DNA of 64,000 bases from an uncultured Desulfobacterales bacterium (lineage in GTDB: Bacteria > Desulfobacterota > Desulfobulbia > Desulfobulbales > Desulfocapsaceae). Location: the NCBI GenBank assembly GCA_937915545.1, contig CALGIJ010000034.1, forward strand, positions 1-64,000. Direction: 5' to 3'. A model generated the notes under the pieces. The model was given only the letters and a program-made list of their open reading frames with translations. It was not told the origin of the DNA and did no database searches. Every line of letters begins with the position of its first letter. Position 1 is the stretch's first letter. This document shows, one piece after another, positions 16,195 through 25,302 of this stretch. The position numbers were made by a program, and so were the translations under genes.

Positions 16195-16334
16195 TACGAT
16201 CTCCTCGTTGTCTATTGGCGCCGACCCTGCGACGACTGCCACCGGCCGGATTTTCACCCTCTTCTGCCACCTTCACGCGTTGTTCTTCATGGAGCGCGAC
16301 TCAACTTTCCACCGCCACGCCCAAAACCTGGTGA

Positions 16335-16364
16335 ATCTTATCAGGAAGGGTGCTCAAAAATCAA
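16335..16364 (-). promoter_or_regulatory. Possible sigma70-like promoter of cheY
   Basis: Minus strand TTGATT (complement of 16359-16364), 18-base spacer and TAAGAT (complement of 16335-16340). Each hexamer matches four of six consensus bases, so this is only a candidate. Confidence 0.3.
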
Positions 16365-16620
16365 ACATCTCGTAAAATTTTTTTACCCTGTAGCACCTTC
16401 GCTCCGCAGAGTCAGAATTTTGGCGCTCCCTGAGGAATGGAACCCACCACAGCAAGACTACACAAACATCATCCTCGCTGAAAACATAGGACGGTGTGCC
16501 TGCGTCGCCGCACCCTGCCGCCATGATATCGCCTGCAAAAAAGGCCTTCGGCGTGCGCAAGGCACCGCAAGGTCATCTTCATGACAGTCTTGCCGCCTGA
16601 GCGCGCGAACCTCCCCTCTC

Positions 16621-16636
16621 TGGTACCAATATTGCA
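16621..16636 (+). promoter_or_regulatory. Sigma54-type promoter before TPR-flgBC genes
   Basis: TGGTACCAATATTGCA matches TGGCACG-N4-TTGCA at all but two positions, with GG and GC 10 bases apart. The expected start point is about 16647, one base before the ATG of the TPR gene. Confidence 0.7.
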
Positions 16637-16647
16637 AAGAGCAAAGC

Positions 16648-19062
16648 ATGAAGCTGCTGCAAATACTCCCCATGCTCCTCCTGCTGTTCCTGCCGCGCAC
16701 CGCCGAGGCATCTCGCCTGTCCAAGGTATCGCGCCTCGATACCCGCGACGTGGTGCAACTGTATTTTACCTTCGACGAGCCGCCCAAGTTCTCGACTTTT
16801 GCCAGCGACCGCCGTCTCGACCTCATCTTTTCTGGAGCCAGCGCCGAAGAAAAGCTCGAGCTCTTCGCCCCCGATGCAGACATTGTCAAAATTTTGCCAC
16901 GGCAGGAAGGCGACGAGCTCATCTTCTCCCTCTTTTTCCGCTACAAGCCACAGCGTTTCTCCCTCACCAAGAATAGCGACGACAAGATCGTCTGCGAAAT
17001 TCTCCTCGGCAATGAATACAGCAAAACCTACGAGAAACTGGCCGAACGCCTCAAGGGAGTGCAGGAACTCGACCGCGTCCCGGTCGACTACACCAACCCC
17101 ACCTTGCAGAGCCCCTACCGGGCCGACTGGCGCTCTTTTTTCTCCAGCTACGAGGCGCCGCTTTCTCTCGAAGTTCCGGTGCGCTTCACTCCGCCCCCCT
17201 TCCCCATCGCCCGCTTTCTGCCCCCTGGCCGCGACAGCAACCTCTCGCTCCTGCCCGCCGAGACCATGGAGTTGGCTGCCAAAGGGGCCTGGGTCCAACT
17301 CGGCGAGGCGATCCTCGCCAAACTGCCCCAGGCTGCCGATATCGAGGCCCAGAAAATCCTTGCCCTCAGCCTTGGCGAGGCCCTGTTGCACGCCGGCGAC
17401 TTCCCCGGTGCCTATCGCCAGCTGTACCTGCTCAAAGAGGGCTATCCAGAGGAACTTCTTGGCAGTTACGCCAATTACCTGCTTATTTACCTCAAAGCCC
17501 GCCACGAAGACGCCAACATCGCCGAGTACGAGTTCCAGGCCCTTGAAAAGACCATGGGCAAGAACAGCCCCATCGCCGCCCATGTCTATGTCGGCCAGGT
17601 TGATGCCGCGCTCGCCTCCGGCAAGCACAAGCGCCTCAACGAACTACTCCTCCGTGACGACATCGCCCTTCCCGAAGAACTGCGGCAGATCGTACGCATC
17701 CGCCAGGCCGACTACTGGCATGCCATAAACCAGCCGATCAAGGCTTTTGCCGCCTATCGCCTGCAGCGTGACTCAGCCCCCCTTGCCACCATGCCTTACT
17801 CTCTCAACGGCTACTGCAGCGCTCTCTATCAGCAGAAAGTCTATGGGGAGGCGGCGGACTGCTACCAACGACTCGAAACGCTGCTCGTCAACAAAGAACA
17901 ACTCGGACTCGCCGCCTATCGCAAGCTTATGGCGCGACTCAACAAAGGCGGCGAGGACAAGGCGGCCCTGCAGTCCGGCTTCGCCCAGCTCGAGGCCGCC
18001 TACCCCGATAGCGAAGCCGGCCTGCGCGCCGCCATGAAGAAGACCGACCTCGTCTACCTCAACAGCCCCGACTACGCCCGCAGCCTCCTGGAGAGGTACA
18101 CCGAGATCGCCACACAGGCAACCAAGAGAGGGATACGCGAAGAGGCCATGTTCAAGCAGGCTCTGCTCCACTCCCGCCTCGGGGAGAGGGCGGAAGCCGT
18201 AGAGCTGCTGCAGATCCTGCTGCGCGAGTTTCTTAGCGGGGATGTCAGAATCTCGGCACAGGCCCTGCTCATCGACCTGCTGCCCCAGGAGATCAAGCGG
18301 CTCGCCGAAGGCGGCAAGTATGTCGAAGCCCTGGTGCTCGCCCGGCAACATCGCGAATTCTTCCAGAAAAACTGGATCGACAAGAAATTTCTCGGCGATA
18401 TCGCCCAGGCCTATCACCGCATCGGCCTCTTTGACGAGGCCCAGAAGCTCTACCTCTACCTCATTGAGGTCTCAGGACCGGAAACCCGCGAGCGCCATTA
18501 TCTCCCCATGATCTCGGCAGCCTTCGATCAGGGCAGCTACAGCCTGGTTGAAGATTATGGCTCCCAGTATCTCTACAATTATCCTGAAGGCGAGGATCGC
18601 CAGGCCATTCTCCTCCTCCGTCTGCGCGCCCTCGCCGCCGACGGCCGCCTCCAGGAAGCCCTGCGCCTGCTGCCCGATCCGCTTCCCGAGGATGTCGATA
18701 TGCTCGCCGTGGCCGCAGCCATCCATTTCCGCCTGGAAGACTATCCGCAAGCCCTCAAGGTTCTGCTGACTCTACGCCTGCACCAATCCCCCCTGGGCGA
18801 CCGCGAGCGTTTCATGCTCGCCGAATGCCTCTTCCGCACCGGCGCCATCGACAGGGCCGAACCGCTCTACGCCGACATCGGCGAGTCCCACCCCTTCTAC
18901 GAACAGTCACTCTTTCGCCGCGCCGAAATTGCCCGCGGCCGTGGAAATGAGCAAGAGGCGCTAAGTTTCTTCAGCAAAATTGTCGAAACAGGCAAGAACC
19001 CCCTGTGGAAGAAATTTGCGGAACGGGAATTGCAATTCGCCACACTGAAGAAACGTCGCTAG
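16648..19062 (+). CDS. Exported tetratricopeptide-repeat protein at head of flagellar operon
   Basis: An 804-residue protein with a signal peptide (MKLLQILPMLLLLFLP, cleavage near TAEA). Residues about 20-120 are rich in beta strands (DVVQLYFTFDEPPKFSTF) and resemble an AMIN-type envelope-targeting domain; this is inference. The rest is alpha-helical TPR-like repeats through to the C-terminus (for example ALLHAGDFPGAYRQLYLL and YHRIGLFDEAQKLYLYLI). It ends 24 bases before flgB and is probably co-transcribed with the rod genes, so a scaffold role in flagellum assembly or peptidoglycan contact in the periplasm is likely but unproven. The ATG has only a weak ribosome-binding site and sits at the predicted RNA start. 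Confidence 0.75.
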   Translation: MKLLQILPMLLLLFLPRTAEASRLSKVSRLDTRDVVQLYFTFDEPPKFSTFASDRRLDLIFSGASAEEKLELFAPDADIVKILPRQEGDELIFSLFFRYKPQRFSLTKNSDDKIVCEILLGNEYSKTYEKLAERLKGVQELDRVPVDYTNPTLQSPYRADWRSFFSSYEAPLSLEVPVRFTPPPFPIARFLPPGRDSNLSLLPAETMELAAKGAWVQLGEAILAKLPQAADIEAQKILALSLGEALLHAGDFPGAYRQLYLLKEGYPEELLGSYANYLLIYLKARHEDANIAEYEFQALEKTMGKNSPIAAHVYVGQVDAALASGKHKRLNELLLRDDIALPEELRQIVRIRQADYWHAINQPIKAFAAYRLQRDSAPLATMPYSLNGYCSALYQQKVYGEAADCYQRLETLLVNKEQLGLAAYRKLMARLNKGGEDKAALQSGFAQLEAAYPDSEAGLRAAMKKTDLVYLNSPDYARSLLERYTEIATQATKRGIREEAMFKQALLHSRLGERAEAVELLQILLREFLSGDVRISAQALLIDLLPQEIKRLAEGGKYVEALVLARQHREFFQKNWIDKKFLGDIAQAYHRIGLFDEAQKLYLYLIEVSGPETRERHYLPMISAAFDQGSYSLVEDYGSQYLYNYPEGEDRQAILLLRLRALAADGRLQEALRLLPDPLPEDVDMLAVAAAIHFRLEDYPQALKVLLTLRLHQSPLGDRERFMLAECLFRTGAIDRAEPLYADIGESHPFYEQSLFRRAEIARGRGNEQEALSFFSKIVETGKNPLWKKFAERELQFATLKKRR

Positions 19063-19086
19063 CCACACCGCGCAAGGAGAAACACC

Positions 19087-19503
19087 ATGGACCTGATGCA
19101 GCCTTTCGACCAGAACATGCGCCTCCTCGGCAAGGTCCTCGACCTGAGGGCGAAAAAGGCCGAAGTCATCGCCGCCAATATCGCCAATGCCGAAACGCCT
19201 GGGTATTCGGCCAGCCGCTTCAATTTCGAAGAAGATCTCGCCAGCGCCATCGGCGCCGGCAATGGCTTGGCCCTGGCCACCTCCCACAAGGCCCACATCG
19301 CCCTGCGCCCGGCCGCCGTCGAGCAGGTCAGCGGCAACATCGTCACAACCGTCGATCGGAGCGGCATCGGCGACCGCAACAGCGTCAGCGTCAACCAGGA
19401 GATGCTCGACCTCTCCGAGAATCAGCTTCTCTACGAGACCGCGGCCCAGCTCCTCAAAAAAAAGATGGGCCAGCTCAGCTACGCCATCTCCGGCGGCCAA
19501 TAA
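19087..19503 (+). CDS. flgB: Flagellar proximal rod protein FlgB
   Basis: A 138-residue axial protein exported by the flagellar type III apparatus to form the proximal rod above FliE. The N-terminal rod signature is IAANIANAETPGYSASRFNFEEDL, and the C-terminal helix NSVSVNQEMLDLSENQLLYETAAQLL pairs with it. The length is typical. AAGGAG lies upstream. It leads the conserved flgB-flgC-fliE order. Confidence 0.95.
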   Translation: MDLMQPFDQNMRLLGKVLDLRAKKAEVIAANIANAETPGYSASRFNFEEDLASAIGAGNGLALATSHKAHIALRPAAVEQVSGNIVTTVDRSGIGDRNSVSVNQEMLDLSENQLLYETAAQLLKKKMGQLSYAISGGQ

Positions 19504-19531
19504 CCGCCACCCCTGAACCAGCGGAGAGAAC

Positions 19532-19963
19532 ATGGACTTCCTCAATACCTTCAAGATAAGCGGCTCGGCGATGCGCGCCCAGAGCCGCAGACTCGACACC
19601 GTCAGCTCCAATCTGGCCAACATCGAGACCACCTCTACCCCGGAAGGGGGGCCCTATAAAAAGAAATCAGTGTATTTCCAGAGCACGCCCCTGTCCTTCA
19701 AGGATCAGCTCGACGGCAACCTGCGCCGCGCCACCCAGGGGGTCGAAGTCAAGAAAATCGTCGAGGACCAGACCCCGCCGCGCAAGGTCTACAATCCGTC
19801 GCACCCCGATGCCGATGGCGAAGGCTATGTTGCCATGCCCAACGTCAACCATATGGAAGAGATGGTCGACATGATGTCGGCTACACGCTCCTACCAGGCC
19901 AACGCCACCGTGATCAAGAGCGCCAAGCGCATGGCCCTCAAGGCCCTGGAACTGGGGAGGTAA
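19532..19963 (+). CDS. flgC: Flagellar proximal rod protein FlgC
   Basis: A 143-residue rod subunit. The N-terminal helix and loop read SGSAMRAQSRRLDTVSSNLANIETT, the C-terminus reads VNHMEEMVDMMSATRSYQANATVI, and the DPxHPDA(D)GEGYV-type loop appears as NPSHPDADGEGYVAMPN. These are the hallmarks of FlgC. It is exported without a cleaved signal and polymerises with FlgB and FlgF in the rod. It follows flgB by 28 bases and precedes fliE by 3. Confidence 0.95.
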   Translation: MDFLNTFKISGSAMRAQSRRLDTVSSNLANIETTSTPEGGPYKKKSVYFQSTPLSFKDQLDGNLRRATQGVEVKKIVEDQTPPRKVYNPSHPDADGEGYVAMPNVNHMEEMVDMMSATRSYQANATVIKSAKRMALKALELGR

Positions 19964-19966
19964 GCC

Positions 19967-20263
19967 ATGAAGATCAGCACTCTCCCCCCGATGCTGCCAC
20001 AGGCGGCGGCCAGCTCACCCGGCGGCGACGTCGCCCGCGCCGGGAGCGAGTTCGGCAAAATGCTCGATAACATGCTCAACAAAGTCAACGACATGCAGCA
20101 GAACGGCGATCAGGCCATCGCCGCCCTGCACAAAGGGGAGGCCAGCCACCTTCACGAGGTAGTGCTCGCCGTTGAACAGGCCGATATCTCGCTGCGCATG
20201 CTCGTGCAGATGCGCAACAAGGCGTTGACCGCCTACGAAGAGATAATGCGCATGCAGATCTAA
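19967..20263 (+). CDS. fliE: MS ring-rod junction protein FliE
   Basis: A 98-residue protein that sits between the FliF ring and the rod and is among the first export substrates. The C-terminal region AIAALHKGEASHLHEVVLAVEQADISLRMLVQMRNKALTAYEEIMRMQI is characteristic, especially the QADISLRMLVQMRNK block. GGGGAGG at the end of flgC acts as its ribosome-binding site, with a 3-base gap between the genes. Confidence 0.95.
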   Translation: MKISTLPPMLPQAAASSPGGDVARAGSEFGKMLDNMLNKVNDMQQNGDQAIAALHKGEASHLHEVVLAVEQADISLRMLVQMRNKALTAYEEIMRMQI

Positions 20264-20321
20264 GTCCCGGCAGAACCTGCCGACGCACCGCAGATGAGTT
20301 TCTGCAAGGTCGCGCGGGACA

Positions 20322-20337
20322 GGGCGGGATGTTTGCA
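20322..20337 (+). promoter_or_regulatory. Sigma54-type promoter of fliF
   Basis: GGGCGGGATGTTTGCA has GG-N10-GC spacing and an intact TTGCA, but a weaker -24 block than the other sites. The predicted start point near 20348 leaves a 35-nt leader before fliF. Confidence 0.5.
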
Positions 20338-20382
20338 GCACAGCGAAAAAGACAGCGATAACGAACGACAGAGGATGGCAAG

Positions 20383-22020
20383 ATGGCAGTAGAAAACGCG
20401 ACGATTCCAGCTCCGGGGATAAACACCGTCCCCGATATTCCGCGGGCACCGGAACGCAAGAACCTCATGGCACTGGTCCGCGAGTGGCCCTTGTCGCGCA
20501 AGATCGCCACCGCTGCCGTGCTTCTCGTCGCCCTCGCCCTCTCCATCGTCCTGCTGCTGCAGGCACGCACCGCCGGGCAGCAGCTGCTCTACGCCAACCT
20601 TTCCATGCACGACGCCGGGGCGGTGGCAACCTGGCTGAAGAACCAGAAAATCGACTACAGCCTGCGCAACGACGGCAAGGACATCTGGGTGCCCGCCGAC
20701 CAGCTCTACCAGACGCGCCTCGACCTGGCCAGCAACGGCCTGCCCGCCGGCGGCGGAGTCGGCTTCGAGGTCTTCGACCAGCAGAGCTTCGCCCTCTCCG
20801 ACTACGTGCAGAAGGTCAACTACACCAGAGCTCTGCAGGGCGAACTGGCCCGTACCGTCTCCACTCTGGCGCCGGTTGAATCGACCCGGGTGCACCTGGC
20901 CCTGCCGGAGAAACGTCTCCTCAAGAGCCAGCAGAAAGAGGCCAGCGCCTCGGTCATCGTCACCCTGGTGCCCGGCAAGACCCTCGACAAGAAGCAGGTA
21001 CAGGGCATCATTCACCTCGTCGCCGGTTCGGTGGCCGACCTGGAGCCGGCTAACGTCAAAGTCATCGACGCCAATGGCGTCATCCTCGAAGGGCTGAAGG
21101 AAGATGACGGCAGCAGTCTCGTCTCCCTCGATACCCTCAACTACCAGCGCCAGGTGGAAAACAGCCTGGAAATTCGCGCCCAGGACTTGCTCGACAAAAC
21201 CATGGGCAAGGATCACGCCATGGTGCGCGTCTCAGCCAATCTCGACTTTTCCAAAGTCGAAAAGACCCAGGAACTGTACGATGCCGACGACCCGGTGGTG
21301 CGCAGCGAACAGGTCAATCAGGAATCGAACGGCAGTGAATCCCCAGGGGGCATCCCCGGGGTGCAATCCAACCTGCAGGGACCTGAGTCAGCGGCCATTG
21401 GCGCCGGCTCGGCTTCGAGCAAAAATTCGCGCACCATCAACTACGAGATCAGCAAGACGGTCAGCCGCATCGTCAACCCCACCGGCACCATCAACAAGCT
21501 GTCGGTGTCGGTGCTCGTTGCCGACAAGCCGCCGGCCGAGGGTGCCGAGGGCAAGCCGGCCGAGACCGTGCCACGCAGCGCCGAGGAACTCAAGTCGATA
21601 GAGAACATGGTGGCCTCGGCCATCGGCCTGGTGCCGGCGCGGGGCGATGTCATCACCGTCACCTCCATGCCCTTCCTCGATTCCGCCAAGGGCGAGGGAG
21701 TGGCCGCTCCCCCGGCCAACTTCATCTATCAATACCTGCCGCTCGCCAAATACGGCCTTATCGTTTTCGGTATGCTCCTTCTCTATTTCCTCCTCGTTCG
21801 CCCGGTGATCAAGACCATGAAAGGCGAGGTCAAGGAGCACTACAAGACGGTGGAGCAGTTGGAGCAGGAGCAGCGCGAGAAACAGCGACAGCTGGCAATG
21901 CAGGAACCGGAGGAGCCCGTCCTCCCGGTGGACGACGCCATCACCGCCCTGCGCCGCGAGGTGCTGACCAACCAGGTACCCACCGCCTTCATTGTTAAAA
22001 ACTGGATTCAGGAAGGGTAA
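20383..22020 (+). CDS. fliF: Flagellar MS-ring protein FliF
   Basis: A 545-residue inner-membrane protein that forms the MS ring, base of the flagellum and housing of the export gate. Two membrane segments are visible, about 40-60 (ATAAVLLVALALSIVLLL) and 457-475 (YGLIVFGMLLLYFLLV), bracketing the periplasmic ring-building domains with ASVIVTLVPGKTLDKKQVQGIIHLVAGSV. The C-terminal cytoplasmic tail (ITALRREVLTNQVPTAFIVKNWIQEG) binds FliG. Length and order are typical. GAGG precedes the start, and fliG follows after 6 bases. Confidence 0.95.
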   Translation: MAVENATIPAPGINTVPDIPRAPERKNLMALVREWPLSRKIATAAVLLVALALSIVLLLQARTAGQQLLYANLSMHDAGAVATWLKNQKIDYSLRNDGKDIWVPADQLYQTRLDLASNGLPAGGGVGFEVFDQQSFALSDYVQKVNYTRALQGELARTVSTLAPVESTRVHLALPEKRLLKSQQKEASASVIVTLVPGKTLDKKQVQGIIHLVAGSVADLEPANVKVIDANGVILEGLKEDDGSSLVSLDTLNYQRQVENSLEIRAQDLLDKTMGKDHAMVRVSANLDFSKVEKTQELYDADDPVVRSEQVNQESNGSESPGGIPGVQSNLQGPESAAIGAGSASSKNSRTINYEISKTVSRIVNPTGTINKLSVSVLVADKPPAEGAEGKPAETVPRSAEELKSIENMVASAIGLVPARGDVITVTSMPFLDSAKGEGVAAPPANFIYQYLPLAKYGLIVFGMLLLYFLLVRPVIKTMKGEVKEHYKTVEQLEQEQREKQRQLAMQEPEEPVLPVDDAITALRREVLTNQVPTAFIVKNWIQEG

Positions 22021-22026
22021 CCAGAG

Positions 22027-23031
22027 ATGGGACTTGAAACGCTTACCGGACTCAATCGTGCCGCCGTGCTGCTCATCTGTATCGGCGAGGAGGCGACGGC
22101 GAGAATCTTCGAAGAGCTCTCCGACGACGAGATCCGCCAGGTGACCCGCACTATGGCGACCATCGAGCACATCCCCCTCGACGTCAAGGAAAAGGTCTTC
22201 AACTCCTTCCGCGACGCCCAGAAACGCTATGCCGGCCTCTTCGTCAAGGGCGGCGATTTCGCCAAGAAGGCCATCGCCGCCACCCCGGGGGAACAGCGTG
22301 CCAATTTCCTCCTCGACCAGTTCATTTCCGGTACCGAGACCAAGTCTCTGGAAACCATCGCCCTCATGGCGCCGCGCATGGTCGCCGGCCTGCTCGAGCA
22401 GGAACACCCGCAGACCGTGGCCCTGGTGCTCTCCACCCAGCATATCGAGCATGCCGCGGAGATCCTCACCCACCTCCCCGAGAAGATGCGCGCCGACGTC
22501 GTCTACCGCATCTCCAAGATCGAGAAGGTCTCCCCCGAGGTCATCACCCGCATCGAGGATGCCCTGCACCGCGAGATCGGTCTCGTTTCCGGCAAGGCTC
22601 ACAAGAAAGTTGGCGGCGTCGAGGCGGTGGTCGGCATCCTCAACCACATGAAGAACAATCTCGAGTCGGAAATCCTCGACGAGATGGAGCAGACCGACCC
22701 GGAGATGGCCGAGGAGATCCGCAAGAAGATGTTCACCTTCGAGCACCTCATCACCCTCGATGGCCGCTCGCTGCAGATGATCCTGCGCGAGGTCAACAAC
22801 GACTCGCTCACCCTGGCTCTGAAGACCGCCTCGGAACAGATGAAGGAGAAGATCTTCGCCAATATGTCGAACCGTGCCGCGGAGATGATCAAAGACGACC
22901 TCGAAGCCATGGGCCCGGTGCGGCTCTCCGAGGTGGAGATGATGCAGCAGGCCATCGTCAAGATCGCCATGAAGCTCGAGGAAGAGGGCAAGCTCGTCCT
23001 CGGCACCGGAGGCGGCGATGAGCTTGTCTAA
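22027..23031 (+). CDS. fliG: Flagellar rotor switch protein FliG
   Basis: A 334-residue C-ring protein that binds FliF and contacts MotA to generate torque. The N-terminal part (LTGLNRAAVLLICIGEEATARIFEELSD), the EHPQTVALVLS motif and the C-terminal torque domain with FANMSNRAAEMIKDDLEAMGPVRLSEVE are all present; the charged residues of the torque helix are retained. The end overlaps the fliH start by 14 bases, suggesting translational coupling. Confidence 0.96.
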   Translation: MGLETLTGLNRAAVLLICIGEEATARIFEELSDDEIRQVTRTMATIEHIPLDVKEKVFNSFRDAQKRYAGLFVKGGDFAKKAIAATPGEQRANFLLDQFISGTETKSLETIALMAPRMVAGLLEQEHPQTVALVLSTQHIEHAAEILTHLPEKMRADVVYRISKIEKVSPEVITRIEDALHREIGLVSGKAHKKVGGVEAVVGILNHMKNNLESEILDEMEQTDPEMAEEIRKKMFTFEHLITLDGRSLQMILREVNNDSLTLALKTASEQMKEKIFANMSNRAAEMIKDDLEAMGPVRLSEVEMMQQAIVKIAMKLEEEGKLVLGTGGGDELV

Positions 23032-23815
23032 ATATTACAAGCACTCACCTTCATTCAAGGCGGAAGAGCTGGTCAAGACCGGCGACCGCAGTGGCGAAGG
23101 CTGGGTGCCATCGCCCACACCGCAACCCTCGCCTTTCACCAGCCGGCAGCTTTCCGAGGAGACCAGTTTCGTCGACAGGGCCAGAAAACCGTCAGCATCC
23201 GCTGCAGTGCAGGAGCCACCATCCAGTCCGCAACCGCCGAAGGCGGACAGATCGCCCGCAGATCTTCCATCCTCCGCGGCGACGCCGTCGGTCGACCTTT
23301 CGCTTTATATTGAACGGGTCGAGGCGGACAGGCTCGCCAACGAAGCCTACCGCAGGGGCGTCGCCGAGGGTCAGTCCCTGGCCGAGAAAGAGTTCGGCAC
23401 CACGACTGCCGCCCTCCTGCAGGCCTGCAGCCAACTCGACGACCTTCGCGCCACGCTCATCGCCAACAGCGGCGGGGAACTGCTCGAGTTCGCCCTGGCG
23501 GTGGCCGAGCGCGTGCTCAGGCTCTCCCTGCGCGAGCAGGACCACACCCTCGTCGCCACCATCGAGGAAGCCCTGCAGCTGGCAGTCAAATCCGACGAAT
23601 ATACCATCCATATCAACCCTGACGACTACGAGATCCTCGACGCCCGCGCGGTGGACATCGTCGCCTCCATCAGCGGCCTCAACAACATCGTCATCAAGAA
23701 GGATGCCACCATCGAAAAAGGGGGCGTCTATATCGAGTCCGACAACTGCACCATCGATGCGACAGTCGTCGGACAACTCGAGCTGATCCGCGAGGAGATC
23801 AGAAAGCGGCAGTAA
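23018..23815 (+). CDS. fliH: Flagellar export ATPase regulator FliH
   Basis: A 265-residue peripheral stalk protein of the type III export ATPase. An N-terminal Pro/Ser-rich segment is followed by a helical stalk (about 100-160, with AYRRGVAEGQSLAEKEFG) and a C-terminal domain (LLEFALAVAERVLRLSLREQDHTLVATIEEALQLA, then YTIHINPDDYEIL) resembling V-type ATPase subunit E. It overlaps fliG by 14 bases. FliH docks FliI to FliN at the C ring and restrains its activity. Confidence 0.9.
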   Translation: MSLSKYYKHSPSFKAEELVKTGDRSGEGWVPSPTPQPSPFTSRQLSEETSFVDRARKPSASAAVQEPPSSPQPPKADRSPADLPSSAATPSVDLSLYIERVEADRLANEAYRRGVAEGQSLAEKEFGTTTAALLQACSQLDDLRATLIANSGGELLEFALAVAERVLRLSLREQDHTLVATIEEALQLAVKSDEYTIHINPDDYEILDARAVDIVASISGLNNIVIKKDATIEKGGVYIESDNCTIDATVVGQLELIREEIRKRQ

Positions 23816-23901
23816 CATTCCGCCGTGGGGCGGCAAAGGGGGGGGCAAATCTGGCCATCGGCAGCGGTGTCAGAAAGCCCCGCCGGGGAGCATGGCAGGC
23901 G

Positions 23902-25254
23902 ATGCTGGACAGCAACTTCGTCAAAACTCTGCGGACCATCAAGGTCTGGGGCAAGGTCACCCGCATCGTTGGCCTGGTCATCGAGGGCTTCTGCCCCCAC
24001 GCCAGCATCGGTTCACTGTGCGAAATCAGCCAGATGGACGGCAAGGGCACCATCTATGCGGAGATCGTCGGTTTCCGAGACCATAAGGCCCTGCTCATGC
24101 CGCTGGGCGAGATCCGCGGCCTCGGCCCGGGCAGCCTCATCCGTGTGGTGCGCGACAGCGCCAGCATCAGGGTCGGCAACAACCTTCTCGGCCGCGTCAT
24201 CGACGCCATGGAGGTTCCTCAGGACGGCCTGCCCCGGCCCACCCTGGAGACGGAACAGCCTCTTTACGCCCTGCCCCCGGGGCCGATGGAGCGCCAGAAT
24301 ATTACCGATCCCCTCGATCTCGGCATCCGCGCCATCAACGGCCTGCTCACCTGCGGCATGGGACAGCGCATGGGCATCATGGCCGGCTCGGGGATCGGCA
24401 AGAGCGTCCTCCTCGGCATGATGGCCAAGTTCGCCAAGGCCGATATCAACGTCATCGCCCTCATCGGCGAGCGTGGTCGCGAGGTGCGCGAATTCATCGA
24501 ACGCGACCTGGGCCGCGAGGGTCTGGCGCGCTCGGTGATCGTCGTCGTCACCTCCGACCAGTCACCGCTCTTGCGCATGCGCGGCGCCTTCGTCGCCACG
24601 GCCATCGCCGAATACTTCTGCAACAAGGGCAAGAATGTCCTGCTGATGATGGACTCGGTGACCCGCTTCGCCATGGCCATGCGCGAGATCGGCCTGGCCG
24701 TCGGCGAACCGCCGACCACCAAAGGCTATACCCCTTCAGTCTTCGCCACCCTGCCCAAGCTCCTCGAGCGGGCCGGGCGCTTCCGCGACAAAGGCTCGAT
24801 CACCGGGCTGTACACGGTGCTCGTCGATGGCGACGACATGACCGAGCCGGTGGCCGACTCGGTGCGTTCCATCCTCGACGGCCATATCGTCCTGTCAAGG
24901 GCCATTGCCGCCCGGAACCACTTCCCGGCCATCGACGTGCTCAACTCAGCCAGCCGCGTCATGCGCGACATCGTCTCGCCGCGACATCTCGAGCTTGCCG
25001 GCAAGGCCCGCGAGGTGCTGGCGCGCTATGCCGAAGGCGAGGACCTCATCAATATCGGCGCCTATGTCAAGGGATCCAACGCCAAGATAGACTACGCCAT
25101 CGGCAAGATCGATGCCATCAACACCTTTCTCCGACAGGGCTTCGCCGAGACCGACAACCTGCAGCACACCATCGAACAGCTCGGGACGCTGCTCGGCGAA
25201 CGCCGCGACGAGGAGCCGGCGCCCAAGAACCGCCGCCAGTCTGACCGCAGCTAG
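23902..25254 (+). CDS. fliI: Flagellum-specific export ATPase FliI
   Basis: A 450-residue ATPase related to F1-beta that energises unfolding and release of export substrates. Walker A is GSGIGKS (about residues 160-166), followed by IALIGERGREVREFIE, Walker B VLLMMDSVTRFAMAMREI and the YTPSVFATLPKLLERAG segment. The N-terminal region IVGLVIEGFCPHASIGSLCEI is typical. Length is normal. It starts 86 bases after fliH at an ATG preceded by a purine-rich GGGGAG and is followed by fliJ. Confidence 0.95.
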   Translation: MLDSNFVKTLRTIKVWGKVTRIVGLVIEGFCPHASIGSLCEISQMDGKGTIYAEIVGFRDHKALLMPLGEIRGLGPGSLIRVVRDSASIRVGNNLLGRVIDAMEVPQDGLPRPTLETEQPLYALPPGPMERQNITDPLDLGIRAINGLLTCGMGQRMGIMAGSGIGKSVLLGMMAKFAKADINVIALIGERGREVREFIERDLGREGLARSVIVVVTSDQSPLLRMRGAFVATAIAEYFCNKGKNVLLMMDSVTRFAMAMREIGLAVGEPPTTKGYTPSVFATLPKLLERAGRFRDKGSITGLYTVLVDGDDMTEPVADSVRSILDGHIVLSRAIAARNHFPAIDVLNSASRVMRDIVSPRHLELAGKAREVLARYAEGEDLINIGAYVKGSNAKIDYAIGKIDAINTFLRQGFAETDNLQHTIEQLGTLLGERRDEEPAPKNRRQSDRS

Positions 25255-25302
25255 CGGCGGCAAACACCTCCCCTCTGGTGAACGGCAACAGGGATACTGA
25301 CG

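Larger units (their letters stand above)
16195..16647. other. Divergent intergenic region between cheY and TPR gene
   Basis: 453 bases. It holds a sigma54-type promoter for the rightward flagellar genes (16621-16636), a possible sigma70-like promoter for leftward cheY (16335-16364) and a short AT-rich palindrome near 16371-16385. No gene of its own was supported. Confidence 0.5.

Noticed and set aside
16508..16522. Minus-strand GG-N10-GC sites upstream of cheY
   Set aside because: The -12 region reads ACGC or GCGC instead of TTGC; such matches are expected by chance in GC-rich sequence.
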